A stretch of DNA of 64,000 nt, taken from contig NW_006768798.1 in the NCBI RefSeq assembly GCF_000204055.1, forward strand, positions 124,001 through 188,000, read 5' to 3'. Shown in pieces: positions 46,229 through 59,765 of the stretch; position 1 is the first letter of the stretch; each line of letters begins with the position of its first letter. Source of the DNA: Melampsora larici-populina 98AG31. Taxonomy: Eukaryota > Basidiomycota > Pucciniomycetes > Pucciniales > Melampsoraceae. The notes beneath the pieces are model-generated. The model did not search any database and was not told the DNA's origin. It was given only the letters and a program-made list of their open reading frames with translations. A program made the position numbers and the translations under genes.

Positions 46229-49041
46229 TTAGACTGGTATCATAGCTAAAGAAGTAGAATGATCATTAAGGTATTGAATAGCTTCCTGTCGATAAGTATC
46301 AGTAGTAGTACCTTCAGAACCAAAGACCCCGACTTGTAACATCAATCGGTCTTTACCATAGTTAGGCCATTCTGGTAGGCCTGGGACATTAGGGTTCATG
46401 GTGTTTGCAAATGCGATCCATCTAGATTGATAATCGGTTGTTCTTGGTCCTGGTAGCCATCCAAAGACATTGGGAACGTCTGTACCGTGAAAAGCACCTG
46501 TAGTGTGGTAAATTCTACATTTAGTGTTTTCTCCTAAGGTGGGGAGGGTTTCGAAAGAGTACATGGACGTTTCACTTACCTAAGTACGGTACAGCCTTGT
46601 AACCTTTGTCTATGTAGCTCCAGACAGGCATGTTTGCTTGAGTACCCACCAAGAACTTTCGCCTTGGAGCCTGAAAGGAAGATTTTTTTAAAGAAAAGTT
46701 TGTTAGGAGAACATCTCATCTCGAGAGGATATGTGGTCACAATGTCGCACCTGAAATTGAGCATCACCCAAGATAGATGCCATTTGTTTGAACACTGGTG
46801 TCAGAATGTTTGCAATACCTGTCCCATAAGGCGACCCGGCTGCAGGGTCTCCTGGATACAATCTCAAGATATTGTCGATATCCTGTCGGGAGGCGCGCGA
46901 AAAGAAGGTAGAAGAGAGGTCTGACCGACATTAAGATGGTCATAGGTGGGTCAATATATTGGTTCATGCGCCTTTCTCGATACAGATTTTGCACGTACAT
47001 TGGCGTAGTCGGCCACTCGTGATCAGAGGAATCAATCCAACACTGAGGACTGTGCCTTCATCATCTTGGTCACCTGATATGATGGGGATCCTAGGGTCTT
47101 TTTGAACGAATCGTATGGTAGGATTTGTCAGATGATACTTCAATGGTTCAAGTGACGTGAATCAAGTTAATTGCTTACAGGCGCCCTTGGCTAGCGAGCC
47201 GTCTAAGGTGTCTGTAACGAACTCTCCATCAATTCTCGGAGACCAACGGAAGGGTATTCCATCGATTTCCGCGAATCCATTAATGCGCGACATGGCTCGG
47301 CTGTAGACATCAATAGGTAAGATTTGCGCTCAAGTTGATGATAAAGTAAAACTTGGTACGCACTAAAAAGTGTTAAAGTCGATATCTCTCAGACATTGTA
47401 AGGTGTCGGATTGACCGTCGCAACCGGCATAGCGAGCCAACTCATTGTAATCACCTTGGCCACCCCCTTCAGCAAAAGCTGGAGGCAATTGGAAAGTTAG
47501 GCTAGCAAACGAAAAACTTGTAAGGATCTAGTACTGACTTTCTACCGGTGCTGCAGTACCACTTTCACAAATAGCCGCACGAAACAAGCCCTCGTGATTG
47601 CCATTGAAAGCCATGAGCTGATGCGAAACAGAGATGGCACCCGCTAAGTTGATGAATATAAGATTGCCGGGGATTAGCAATGCATGATTTGTGGTCCGTG
47701 AGAACCTCGATGCTTACCAGATTCTCCGAAAAGTGTCACTTGGGATGGGTCACCTCCAAATTGACCAATGTATTTCTTTTACATTCGGGATGATGGCAAG
47801 GTATTGATCAGCTACCAAATCAAAAAGCCTTGAAAGAGTGAAGGACATACCTGTACCCATTTCAAAGCAAGCCGTTGGTCTTTCAAACCAAGATTTCCAA
47901 TCCCTGCCTGGCCAACCTCTCTTCCTCCTAGAAATCCAAAAGCGTTGACACGGTAGTTCATTGCTACATATATGATAGGGGTTTGTTTCTCCATGCTTGC
48001 CAAGACCAATGCCGATCCATCATACTCGTTAGTTGCGCCAAACTCCGCCGCGCCACCATCTAAAGACATTGTATGTGAGTACTCTGCGCAAAGTGCGGTA
48101 ATGAGATGCTTTTGGAATGCAAACTCACAGATGTAGACCATGACTGGAAGGTTGGCCCCTGCAGTGATATCTTTCGGTCGACGCACCTATGGAGAAAAAA
48201 ATTATTTACTAAGTTTCGAAGAGGTGTTTTGAAGAAACTACATGTTTTTCCAATGGACACGCATTTGAGAATGGACTTACATCCAATGTCAGGCAGTCCT
48301 CTTGACCCACGGCGATTGGTCCGATCAAAGGTGTAAACTGATTGATCAGCTCAGCTTCTGTCAAAAGTCTCTCGAGCAATCGATTCCCGGTTGGTGGAAA
48401 TTTTTGCGGACAAGCAGGAGGTAAAATCTGACATCACGAAGAACGAAAACCTTAGCTAAAAATTAAACTTGAAGAGAAAATTGTTAATCTTACCGTTGCG
48501 TCGTAGTTGGCGTAATGGCTGAGTGGTGGTATAGGGTTTGTTAACCTTCTCTGACCGATAGGAGGTTCCGCCTGTCCACATGGATGCAACGTGAGTATCC
48601 CAACATATGACGGAGATGATGAAGACAGAGTGCTCACATATGGTATCCCAGTGAAGCTTTCTACGTCTCCATTGGTTCCCCCGATGAAATTTCCGTAATC
48701 AAGTTGTACATCAGGACCAGCTGTTTGGGTAATAAACTGAGATCAGTGAAAAAATACAAGTTTCAAGAGATTGAAATGCACCAACATGTCGAAGCTCTCT
48801 GTGTAGTGTCCGCTTGACCATCAGTGCCGGTGTCTGAATTAGGGAAAAGTGTGCCATCTAACAGATCTCCCAAATTCAAGTCGCGCCTTTGCACAGTGGG
48901 TGAGGTGCGGTTCAGAGGTGTTATATTGATGGCCGATGTGTTAGTATTTGCATGGCTTTCTACGTGCAAGTTTCTAGAAATAGAGACGGCATTGACTGTG
49001 GTTGTCACGAATAAAATGAGGGTCGAAAGGTGGGTGTGCAT
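46229..49041 (-). CDS. Secreted type-B carboxylesterase/lipase
   Basis: The start at 49041 opens MHTHLSTLILFVTTTVNAVS, a clear signal peptide, followed by a Ser/Thr/Asn-rich linker and KR-type QRRDLN. The esterase fold reads DVESFTGIPYAEPPIGQRRL, GQEDCLTLDVRRP, LPVMVYICGG, VAMNYRVNAFGFL, LKDQRLALKWVQKYIGQFGG and the nucleophile elbow VTLFGESAGA (about 47725). A late exon carries IYHTTGAFHGTDVPNVFG, with the likely catalytic His in AFHGTDVP. The stop is at 46229. There are about ten short introns. Type-B carboxylesterases hydrolyse carboxylic esters; a secreted one in a plant pathogen may act on host lipids or cutin, which is inference. The frame looks intact. Confidence 0.88.
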
Positions 49042-49976
49042 GATATTATTGTATGATTGAGTTAGGGAAAAGAAAGTGTGCGGCGCCGATTTATTGACAA
49101 AGATATTGCAAATGAATGAAGCAATCGGTATAAGTGTGGATTGAGGCGCCTGCGAAGGGAGGGAATCACCCTGACAGTCTCTTATATGGTGCTCGTGGTA
49201 TGCTAGTCTAGATCTAGAGAGCGGGAGGCATCAACTCGGAGGGATAGCATACACTACCCCTCGATACCGGACCAGCCAACTATCAAGCTGAGCATAACGA
49301 GGTAAATGATTGAATGTGGAGGACAAGTTGAAGTTCGCTGTCACGAGAATCTCAGTGCTCCTGCAATCAGGACGACCAGATCAGCCGCCTAAAATTCATA
49401 GAGGCAGTCACGGGTCGAGACATGACGCTCACCCAAACTCAACTATGGCCCTTCTCGCTTTAGCCGCGAGTTTTCTTTGGCCGCGAGTGGCGGCGAAAGC
49501 GAGGTTTGACTTCGTTAAGTTCGACGCTGGCCATGCATCAACAAGGACGTTCACCATTGACATTCAAATCAACGAACATGCTTGGATGAGTTGTCAAATC
49601 GCACTACATATCTGCATCAGTCATCGCATGACCGAAATAGATGGGATCTTCCTCGCAACCTTGAAACCCAGGCTAACCCAGAAGTAGTTGCTCTGACAGA
49701 TATCGTCAACTCGGTCACCTCAAGTAGCTCAAGTCCTCTCATCTGTGAGGACATCCGGTTTGAAATATACTGCTCTATCCTCCAAATTTTCCAAATTTCT
49801 CGCGGCTACTACAGGCGGTAGACACGCCAGAAGGGAATAAATTTTTATGACCATATGTTGATACTAGGCAGCTAAAGCACTATAACATACAATCTTCCAA
49901 CTTTTCTTTATAATCCGTACAATCCTCCATCATCTTTCCCTATCTTCATTTAATGACCATTTTTTTGTATATCACT
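49042..49976. other. Intergenic, esterase promoter and FMO 3' flank
   Basis: No supported gene. A GC-rich inverted repeat CTCGCTTTAGCCGC ... GCGGCGAAAGCGAG lies at about 49457-49503, followed at once by TTGACTTCGTTAAGTT, similar to the motif beside the 43-kb hairpin. Confidence 0.45.
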
Positions 49977-52553
49977 TTATAAACTTACCTCTTTGAAGTA
50001 GCTTTTACCTAATCTACCAGAAAAGTTCTTATCACAAAGACCTAGTTCTTGTAACAGAATTTGAGTAGCAACATGCTTAGAGAAGCATCTTGCCAATGTC
50101 CTAACAGAAAAAAACGATATGTAGAAAGGTAAGTTTGTGCCCCAAAAGTGACCGGATGTAAAATAAGCATCCCTCAAAATAAGACTTTAAAGGTTAAAGA
50201 GCAAAAAAATGGATCTCACAGATTTCCACACATCACCCAGAAAGCTGGATGTCCTGATAGTCGCCATACTCCTGGAAGTTCACCTTGAGAATCAGCACCC
50301 CAAATCGGTCCAAGCTTCTCTGAAACTTGAGGCCCGAGAATAGACCTTATCGTGTCATGGAAAGAACTGTAACCAGTGGCACAGACGACCACTAAAATGA
50401 TATTAAAGTGACATGTTAAAGAGTATCATATATTCTTCTGAGCCACTCGAACATGAAAAAAAAGCTTACAGTCTGCCTCAATCTCCTCACCATCCGCAAA
50501 TTTCACACCGTGTGGTGTAAGTTCTTCTACTTCTACGCCTTGTTTCAGTTGAATCTTACGTTCTGCAAGAAGTGCAGAACATCCGACATCTGATGTGCGA
50601 TTTCAAAGCAAGAATCAGTGCATTAGACACACAAGCACGTAGACTTTAGTTCTCACCAATGTAGTATCCACCCCCTTTCCTAAATCGAAGATGAAGCATG
50701 TCATCTAACAATTACATTAGAGAGATCATATGTATAAAGCTGACCTAAAAAACTTCATCAATAGTCCTGCCGGACATGGATCTAACTTAAAGCCCACGTT
50801 CTTGAGAGATTCTAGAAGCGAATGATCAAGTCTTGTGGTTTCTTCTGTAGCTTTCGTATGTATCTTTTCAAGTAAATTGAGTGGAAGAGAAGTAAAACCA
50901 AGATCTGCGTCCTGAATAGCCGGACCATCTTCTTCGTATGATCCCTTTAAAAGTCCCTTGAGTCCATGCTCACTACACAAAAGTGTCCATCAATATTCAT
51001 CCGAATTATTGAAATAGAATCATACGTCAGGATTTGGGTTTGAGATTACCTTGACATCACATAAGTATTGGAACGTTGAACCATTGTGACTGAAGCAGCC
51101 CCATTGACCCAAAGCTCAGCAGCAATGTCATGAGCAGAATTACAGGCTCCAATAACCACCGCATGTTTCCCTTTCCACTCTTCCCCGGTATTAAAAGCAC
51201 TAGAATGAACCAGAGTTCCAGTAAAAGAGTCCATTGGAAAGTTATCTGGCCAACGTGGTGCACCATTCAATCCTGTAGCCATCACAAGGAAGCGTGGATG
51301 AAGTGTTCTTGAACCTGTTGGTCGGATCACTTCTACTGACCACGTTCCAGTGGTGGGATCATAGCTAGAGGAGCCTTGTTGAACAGTAGACTCGTTCCAA
51401 ATCGAAAGTTCCATCGCTTCGGCATAATATTCAAACCAACCAGCCAATTTATCTTTGGGCATATAAATTGGCCAATTATCAGGGTAAGACATATACGGGA
51501 AATGGTCTGCCCATATCTATAAAACGAAAGTGTCAAGGAACGAGAGAATTGATCTAGATCTATCTTGATGACTTACAGGATCATGTAAACAGAGTGAATG
51601 ATACCTTTTTCGCCATGAATCTCCTGTTCGTTGATTCTTATCCACAATCAGCGTACTCAAGCCGAGCAACTTCAAACGCGCTGCTAACATCAAACCACTC
51701 TGACCCGCGCCAATGATCATAACCGTTGGTTGAGCTGCATTTGATAATAAGAACAATATTAGCGCGGATTTCAAAGTGAGATCTTAGTAAGAAATTCAAA
51801 AAGACCTGATATTCCAAAACACTCGATTTCCTCCTGACGCATCTCTAGCCAATTTTGAGTAGCTTTTTCATAAGAATGTGTTGAGCCTGTTGGACGACGG
51901 TTTTTGATCTTTTCTTCATGTCCTTTGACTTCCCATAACTGAGTCTGATAGACATCATGGATCCAAATCAGTCTCATCTACCTTGAAAGAAAAGTAAGTA
52001 AACATGAAAGACTCAACGAAGAACGTGAAAGCTTTTAGATGATCAGTTTCCTGATATATATCTGAAGTAGAAGGTAATCTTAAACGAATCATTCCTGATC
52101 CTCTATAAAGATCAGTTTCGAATTTAATAAAACCCTCCAAAACGTTCACATCAGGTAAAAGTTGAACTCGTTTGATCATGTCAGGTCGATCGAGACTCAA
52201 GTTTTGAAGGGAAGGAAGTTTGAGTTGTAAAAGATTAATGTAAGGTTTTATTTTATCTTTCTTCAAAGAGTTAAAGTCGAAATCAAGTATGAGGATCTAA
52301 GAATACGAATCACTTCTTCTTTAATCAGTCTTGGTTCTTTTTTTGAAAATGTAGAGCAGAGTCAAGAACACTCAACATCTCGCCAGTAACCGTCGTCATC
52401 GAACAAATCGACCAAGAGATCCACATCTCCAGTATCGAATGCAGTTTGCGCACGCGCTAACCAATCGTTCAACAAGTTTTGGAATCCATGGTTTTCTGGT
52501 TGAGTATGAGGGCCCGAAGGATAGTCATCTTTCAAATTATCAAAAACAGTCAT
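49977..52553 (-). CDS. Flavin-containing monooxygenase-like protein
   Basis: The start at 52553 opens MTVFDNLKDDYPSGPHTQPE, then a region resembling the NTF2/SnoaL-like leader seen in fungal members (AFDTGDVDLLVDLFDDDGYW). The FAD-binding Rossmann motif is PTVMIIGAGQSGLMLAARLK (about 51690-51730). The FMO fingerprint FxGxxxHxxxF appears as FTGTLVHSSAF (about 51205), followed by the NADP-binding VVIGACNSAHDIAAEL. VVCATGY is present near 50390. The product is an FAD/NADPH enzyme that adds oxygen to N, S or carbonyl groups; substrate unknown. The last exon ends FSGRLGKSYFKEVSL, but the final codons overlap a GTAAGT, so a further exon cannot be excluded. Confidence 0.85.
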
Positions 52554-54093
52554 CTTTTATATGATCTGTGACGAATGATAAAGGATCAAAATGATAAAAT
52601 AGGAAATTAATTGTATCAGGTAATCAACGATAAAGGTAAAGGTCAACTTGTTCTAAGTAATCAATTTGACTTTAAGCTAACCAAATTCTCAGACTCTATC
52701 ATCGATGACCTTCTCTCAATGAAACAACCCTCAATTATATACATTTCTTGTGCAGTGCCAAAGACTAAGAAAGAAAGTAAATTCAAACAAAAAAAAGCAA
52801 ATCAAATCGATTCTTTCCAAGCAAACTCAATCTTAACTCTACAAAATATGATTCACATCCCGTTCATTAAGTCTTGAGCCGAAGTACCGAAGAGCCGAAG
52901 GATTCGATTCAATCGGCTTGAAACCATCGATACTTCGAACCGCTCATTCCATCGCTTTACGGTTACCCCACCTTGATTCAAGAAAGACTACTTGGCAAAG
53001 AATCGGTCATTACGATTCGAGCTTATTTTCGATATCACAGTGAAATTCTAATACAAGACGTTCTCTAGAAAGTTATCATTCAGAAGACCATATGAAAATC
53101 TCAATCTTAAAGAATCTTGTGTAAGGTATATAAAATTGATTCCATGCTGAAAAGGTCAATCCATTTGTTTGTTTGCTTGGCGAGAGATAGATAACACTTT
53201 GTAGATACATACTTGATGTAGATTTGTTCAAAGATTTTGTTAGATTTTGTTATTGAAGACACACAATCTCAAGATATTTAATCATGTATATTTACTTCGA
53301 TTGAGAGATTTTGGTTTTTATACGAAAAATGGGGATATCACGGTGATCAACCATGAATCCGATCCAAACAATCAAAAGAAAGTATGTGTAAGAAACCGGA
53401 AAACTTACTCAACTGACAAAATTTGATCGTCTTTGAATGTGATGGTGAGTTGAATTGAATCAAGAATAAGATTATGTAGCAAGGGAACAACAGGAAAAAG
53501 CGGCATGGATCTTATCTTGACTGATCCCGTGAGAAAGAGAGAGACCTTTGGGCCACGATTTCGAAAGCTCATGTTAAGAGCTTTTGGGAAGGTTGTCTAA
53601 TTAATGCAATTAAGAAACATGAGGTTATAACTTTGAATGGACAGCTTCAACCAAGAGGAGAATTCAAAATTTCTTCATAGACATCAATTTCTCTCAAAAT
53701 GATGGATCCACCACACCAAACATAAGTTTCTAATAAACCAATCAGATAAGACTTTAAAAGTTTTTTATAAAGTTGATTCTGTGAGGCTACTAGTACATAC
53801 CACCTTTTGATTAAATCGCAAAATGTTGACTTGAATTTCTCAATAAGACCTTCAACACCAAATCAAAGATTTCGGTGTAAAGTTGAATGTTGATCGAGCC
53901 GGGGCCGGATGTTGGTCGACTTTGGTCAGGCTTCGCTCTCACCAGGGTTCGTTCACGTTGGACTCAATTCAAATTTAATTTTTCGACGCATACAGTTCGA
54001 TCCAGTTGAGGGGTACAATTCAATCAACTTCTCTCTTCACTCTGACTCAAATCATCAAAACCATCAATCCCCTCTTTCATCATCCAAAAACCG
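52554..54093. other. Intergenic between the divergent FMO and ATG15 genes
   Basis: About 1.5 kb holding both promoters. AT-rich with no recognisable gene or repeat. Confidence 0.45.
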
Positions 54094-55872
54094 ATGTCAA
54101 GGATGAAAACCAAATCACCTCAAGTTTGTTTACTAACTCTTCTCAGTTTTCTATCACCACAAGTATATGGATTTCAAGTACCATTTCTTTGGACAAATCC
54201 ATCAAGATCCACCACAAATTCTCAAGGATCATTAAATTTTCAAATCCAACATGCTATACATATAGGTACACATCGGTATCCTGGATTACATTTACAAAGA
54301 AAATTTAATAAAGAAGACCGGGAGGAGATCGATCTACGTAGTCTTTCAACATCATCATCATCAAACCCTTCTTCACCTAATCTTTATTCATCAACCCATC
54401 AACTCATATCAAAAAAAGGTATTATTTGGTCACATAATTCTACATGGGATCAATGGAATTCAGTAAGACGTCAAAACATTTTAATGGATAGATCTAGAAG
54501 AGGTTCAAAGAATGCAACTCAATCACTTCAGACATTGGATGCGGAAAACAAGTTGATGGAAATCGATTGGAAAGGTTTAGAAATCGATTTACCTGATCTT
54601 ACTAACCTTCAAACGTTAATTTCACTAGCTAAAATGACAAATAATGCTTATACGATTCCGAATGATGATAGATGGACTGATCCTGGAAAGAAATGGAATG
54701 TGGTCTGTATCATAATCATCTCTTTTTTCCTTTCTAATTCTTCTTTTCACTTATATTCGTCATCTTTTAACTTGAAACACTTTTTTGGTGTTACTTTTAT
54801 AGTCTGATTCGTTTGGATGGGAAGAAGATGGATTACGTGGTCATGTGTTTGCTACACCTGATCATAAATCGGTGGTGATCTCTATCAAAGGTACATCAGC
54901 TGGTGTACTAGGAAACGGAGGTTCAACCGGAGCCAACGATAAATTAAACGTAAGTCTTTTCACAAATCGTGATATACTAAACCAATTCATCATCTGATCT
55001 CCTTCTTATCTGATTCATATAGGATAACTTACTTTTCTCATGTTGTTGTGCTCGAGTTAGTTGGAGTTGGTCAACCGTTTGCGATTGTTATTCAGGTCCA
55101 TATCAATGTCGACAACAATGTGTCGAAAAAGCTTTAATAGACAAATCAGTATACTTTTCAGCTGCAGTAGATATCTATAATGATGTGGTGACCATGTATC
55201 CACATGCAAGGATATGGTTAGCAGGTCATAGTTTAGGTGCAGCTTTGGCTAGTTTATTAGGTCTTACCTTTGGTGTACCTGTGGTGGGATTCGAAAGTCC
55301 GGGTGATCTTTTACCGGCTCGTCGACTTCATCTTCCTTTACCTCCTGGTGCTAGTTTCGGTCAAGGAAAAGAAATGAGTGCAGTCACTCATGTCTTTCAT
55401 ACAGCTGATCCGATTGCCATGGGAACTTGTAATGGAGTGATTAGTACTTGTTCAGTGGCTGGATATGCAATGGAATCAAGATGTCATGTTGGAAAATCTA
55501 TTATCTATGGTGAGTGATATCTTTCTTGGTCTGCGATCTTTAAAATACATTCTATTCACACCTTTTCTTTTCTTGAAAGATACGGTTGGAAAACTTAATT
55601 GGGCAGTCGATATCCGAACTCATTCGATCAAAACTGTCATTGAAAACATCTTAATACCAGATTGGGATCCCACTCCACCTACTTGTCAAAACAAATCGAT
55701 CTTTGCTTTACGTTGGCCATGGGGTAAACATGAGAATGGTACAGAACCATGTGAAGGAAATAAACCTAAGAATTCAATACCTGAAGCAAGTGTACAAGAA
55801 TGTGAAGAAGGTGATTGTTTTAAGTGGGAATTCAAAGATGATTGGGATGATGAAGCTTCTCTTGATTGTTAA
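54094..55872 (+). CDS. ATG15: Autophagy lipase Atg15
   Basis: Four exons join in frame at 54094-54702, 54803-54949, 55023-55509 and 55580-55872, giving about 512 residues. The start is MSRMKTKSPQ; a hydrophobic segment VCLLTLLSFLSPQVYG at about residues 9-25 is the signal anchor expected for Atg15. Then SDSFGWEEDGLRGHVFATPD, VVISIKGTSAG, a Cys-rich stretch CCCARVSWSWSTVCDCYSGP, the lipase nucleophile elbow IWLAGHSLGAALASLLGL, and the family signature MGTCNGVISTCSVAGYAMES. Atg15 is a class-3 phospholipase delivered through the multivesicular body pathway to the vacuole, where it breaks down autophagic body membranes. Length and motif order fit. No damage is seen. Confidence 0.95.
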
Positions 55873-56473
55873 ACCAATCGTGTTTTTATCAGAACCTGTT
55901 GTATTCATCAAAGGAATTTTACAATTTATTAGTTTTCTTTTCTCGATTTCAATTTGCAATCTTGTTGTATAACATCCTGTTCTTTTTTCTTATCGCTTTA
56001 TCTATCTCGTCATCCTGTTTTTTTTGTCCCGAGTCAATTTATCCGGTCTCGCTTTTTAATGAGTAATGTATATCTGTTTACTTGTGTATGGATATCAACC
56101 TCATGTACTACGTTTTGGAATTAATATGATGTACGAGAGCAACGTTCACCTCATTGAGGTTCCGTCCACAGATCGATCCCCTGGATCAATACAAATACTA
56201 CGCGCCTCTAGAAAATCTATACTCGGTGAATAATAGTATCCGGGTCTAGAAAGATATAGATGATATTAATTATAACAATACCAAAGGAAGTGAATATAGT
56301 GCTATCAGAAAGCAAGTGATACAATAAGATATTACATTTTTTTAGTATAGATCCGAGTAGATAAGATATATTGTAGATGGCAATAAGTAAGTACCCAGGA
56401 GTTTTAGAATTCAAAAATTAATAAATGAAGTTTTTCTTGAGGATTTGTCATATGATCAATTATAATCTTCAAG
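55873..56473. other. 3' region between convergent ATG15 and the C78 peptidase
   Basis: About 600 bp, strongly AT-rich, no gene. Confidence 0.5.
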
Positions 56474-58394
56474 TTATTCTACTCGAGTAGAAGTAATAAT
56501 TCTACGATTCATGCTTTCTTCTTTACTTAATGCAGGTCCTTCATCAATACACAAAATCTAAAAGTATCGAACCAGATAAGAAACCACAAGATCATTAAAT
56601 AAAGAAAGGAAAATTAAACCCATCATACTCAATCAAATATAAAGTGTTTTTTTCTTTTTTTTCAAATAGAAACACTTACTTGATATTGTTCATGTTTACT
56701 AAGCGTATTAATACAAACTCTAAAAGGAGCAAGAAGTTGATCATGACGTTGGAAATCATATGGAGTTGTAATCTGAAGTGCAAAGCCTTCTTTTTTGAAT
56801 TTCTTAGTAGGTGGATAAGCAGCAGCTGCAGTAGGACCTTCAGATTCGCATTTTCGAATTAATTCTAATTCTAATCCGATTTGGTTCGTGCTTGATGGAG
56901 ACGAACGGTTTTTGTTTTGTAGTTTGATTGACACTTCTCTTTGTGGTTGTGGTTGGATCATTTGACATGAAGCTGATTTAAGAGAAGCAGGTACTGTTCT
57001 GTAACAAACAAGAAGGAATCGTCATCAATGTTTTTCTTAAAGTTGATAGGTGACATAGCTTTCAAAATTACTTCAACAAGATTGAAAGAAGACAAATTGA
57101 GTGATACAACAACTTACTTAGCAGGATCATAAATCAACAAATTCTCACGTCCTTTAGAATCCATCTCAAATCCTACCACTGTTTGACTATGACCCGAATG
57201 TTGAAGATATAATGGTAATTTATTGGTGAGCTTGATCGCGTTTCCCTTACTAGACATGATCTCTTGAAAAACATTATGATTTTCATTCCCGGCAAATTCC
57301 CTACCATGAAAGTATTCTAAAAAGTATTTTAAATCAGCGATTAAGAGTCCCGAATCAATTGAGGTTTGGATTTCTTACCTCGAATCCAAGAAGTTAAACC
57401 AATATGAGTCCCTTTGGGTCCAGTAGGCCTCGGAAAGTCAATAATTCGTGCTCTGAAAATACAAGACCGCGTATCATCCAATTCAGTGAGTTGAAGGCAA
57501 AACTCTTCAGAAGAAAAGAAAAACTTTGACGACGAAGATCAAAAGGACGAACCTGATGCCTAAACTAGTAAACACAACATAAGCTTCAGTGGTACCTATC
57601 CACTTTTTCTTTCCAACCAATTTCTGAGAAAATTGACGAGCTCCTTCTGGATCGAAACCTAAATTCCAAGCTTTCTCAATAATAACTTGACAAGTTTGAA
57701 TACTAGGAATATCAACTACTTCATCATTAATATAATTTTTAGGAGGCGTATGTGGATAATAAGATTGACTTGGAGAAGCTGGTGGATTTAAATCAGATTG
57801 AGATGATAATAAGGATTGATAATCTTTAACATGTCGTACGGCTGAAAGTAACATTTGAATGTTTCGATAACCACAACCCCAAGTTGAATCACCTACACCA
57901 AGTTTAGTAAGAGATGAAGTCGAACGAATATGTAAAACGTTTGCAGTACAAAGAGTTGCAAATCGAATCGCTCCATCATTACAAGAAGTGGTTAGTAATC
58001 TAAAGAGATGAGTTCTTAAATATGGAATCCCAATCGGTTTAGAATTTCCATTTTCTTTAGTACAATTACTATTCCACATATGATGAGTACTGGTCGTTGT
58101 CCAAGAAGAAGGTTGAAGTTCAAGTGCATCATCACCATAACCTAATTCATCATGAAGTGGCATGGGTTCTTGAAGTAAACCTTCTGAATCAGTTATAGGT
58201 TCATCTAATAGATCAGATAAGATTTCATCATGTAGACATTCTGAAATATGAGCTTCTTTATCGATGGTTTCATCCCATAGAGCTGCACAAACTGGACAAC
58301 AATCTAAATTAGAAAGTTGAGATGGTTTGGTCATAGGTGCTAGAACAGGTGGTTGAGATGATTTGAATGGTCGGTAAATGTAAAGCTCATCCAT
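56474..58394 (-). CDS. C78-family cysteine peptidase (ZUP1/UFSP-type)
   Basis: The start at 58394 opens MDELYIYRPFKSSQPPVLAP. A C2HC-type zinc finger CPVCAALWDETIDKEAHISE-C lies at about residues 32-52, as in ubiquitin-binding fingers of ZUP1 proteins. The catalytic Cys is in GDSTWGCGYRNIQMLLS (about 57865-57905); downstream are VIIEKAWNLGFDPEGARQF, WIGTTEAYVVFTSLGIRARI, the His in LYLQHSGHSQTVVGFE and the Asp of LLIYDPAK. This Cys/His/Asp order is the C78 peptidase triad. Members remove ubiquitin (K63 chains; genome stability) or UFM1. The zinc finger favours the ubiquitin-specific branch; this is inference. The last exon reads ILCIDEGPALSKEESMNRRI and ends TSTRVE. Confidence 0.88.
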
Positions 58395-59765
58395 TGTTTT
58401 TTTGTAAAGATTATAATAAGGAAAACTATTTGAGAATTGATGATGAAGACAGGAAAGAACATCAGAAAGAGGTTTTTGTGGAAATCAAATCAGATCATCA
58501 AATAGTTATCTAGTGTAAATGGTCAACAGAACATTTCTTGTACATCAATGACGACATTCATCAAAAGAATCCGATACCAAACTTAAACTTTCTTAGAAAG
58601 CCCATTTCTTTTCATCAGCCAATCACATCGTTGTACAACAACATGGGTCATGATACAACCAATAGATTACAGTCGAGATGTTTGTGACCTTATCAATAAT
58701 CTTATCACAAGTTTAAGGTGGCTCTTCAAGTTTGTCTTGAGTGAAAGTCCAACCTGATCAATATTCAAAATGGCCAAAGCTGACCTCTCTATCAAGTTTC
58801 GTAAGTGATGTCCTCTTCTTCGATCACTTCCCCAATCAAGCCACATACTTGGATCTTTCCTTGTGTCAATGTAGCTCATCGACCCACAAGGTGGAGAGCT
58901 TGTTTTCTAGAACGCAAGATATAAGAATTGAGATTTCTCACTGAAGTAGTAATACTAGCGCTGGGACAAAATTGATGAAGAATTTGGTGCTTTGGTCATT
59001 TGTGATAAATCATTTGTTTTATAGTGATTTTTCCAGTTTTTTGTCAAGTTGTCTTATTTGTTTGAGCCGATTCTTATCGCGCATGTTCTTCGTGTTCTTT
59101 CATTTTCTATTTCCAGAAATCATCTAAATCTCGTTTTTTTAAACACTCCAGCAGTTTATGATGATGGTTCTTCTTTTGCGTGTATATACAATAGCCAAAG
59201 TGACCGCTTTTGATCACGTAGTTTGATTTTATTAAACTTTTAGATGTTTGGTTTGAGAATCAATCCGGTTCTCCATGTGATGTTAAACTATTTTCATATT
59301 TGAGGTGTGACCACAGGTTCAAACTGAAGTTCAAAGTGAGGTTTTGTTCCGATGACCTCATTGCGATTTGTGAAATGTACCACCTTAAGAGCATAGTTAT
59401 GTACTTAAGGCTGAAAAGATTCGAGAGTGTTCTTAAACTTTCGGTGGTAATAATTCGTTATAAGGATCTCGATTGTGCTTCTGTACGGTAGAAGCTACTA
59501 GAGAATTCGAGAAAACTTGTTGACCAAATCAGGAATCCAAAAAAAACATAAAAGAACTCTTTCAGATCCGATCGTACATATTCAATTCGATATATATCCT
59601 TCATAAAGAAAAATAAGAAATTTATATTAAAGCGTTTGGTTTGATTTACTCACTATTTCATCAAAAACGGATAAATCATCTCGTAAACGATTTAAATCAA
59701 ATCATCAACATCGATCTAAGAAATTTAAAAACTCATCTCACAATTCATCATCATCAACATCATCT
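58395..59765. promoter_or_regulatory. Divergent region between the C78 peptidase and SIS1
   Basis: About 1.4 kb with both promoters. Short frames occur but none has motifs. AT-rich near the SIS1 start (59580-59765). Confidence 0.45.

Noticed and set aside
49310..49687. 125-codon plus-strand frame
   Set aside because: It covers a GC-rich inverted repeat and has no recognisable domain.
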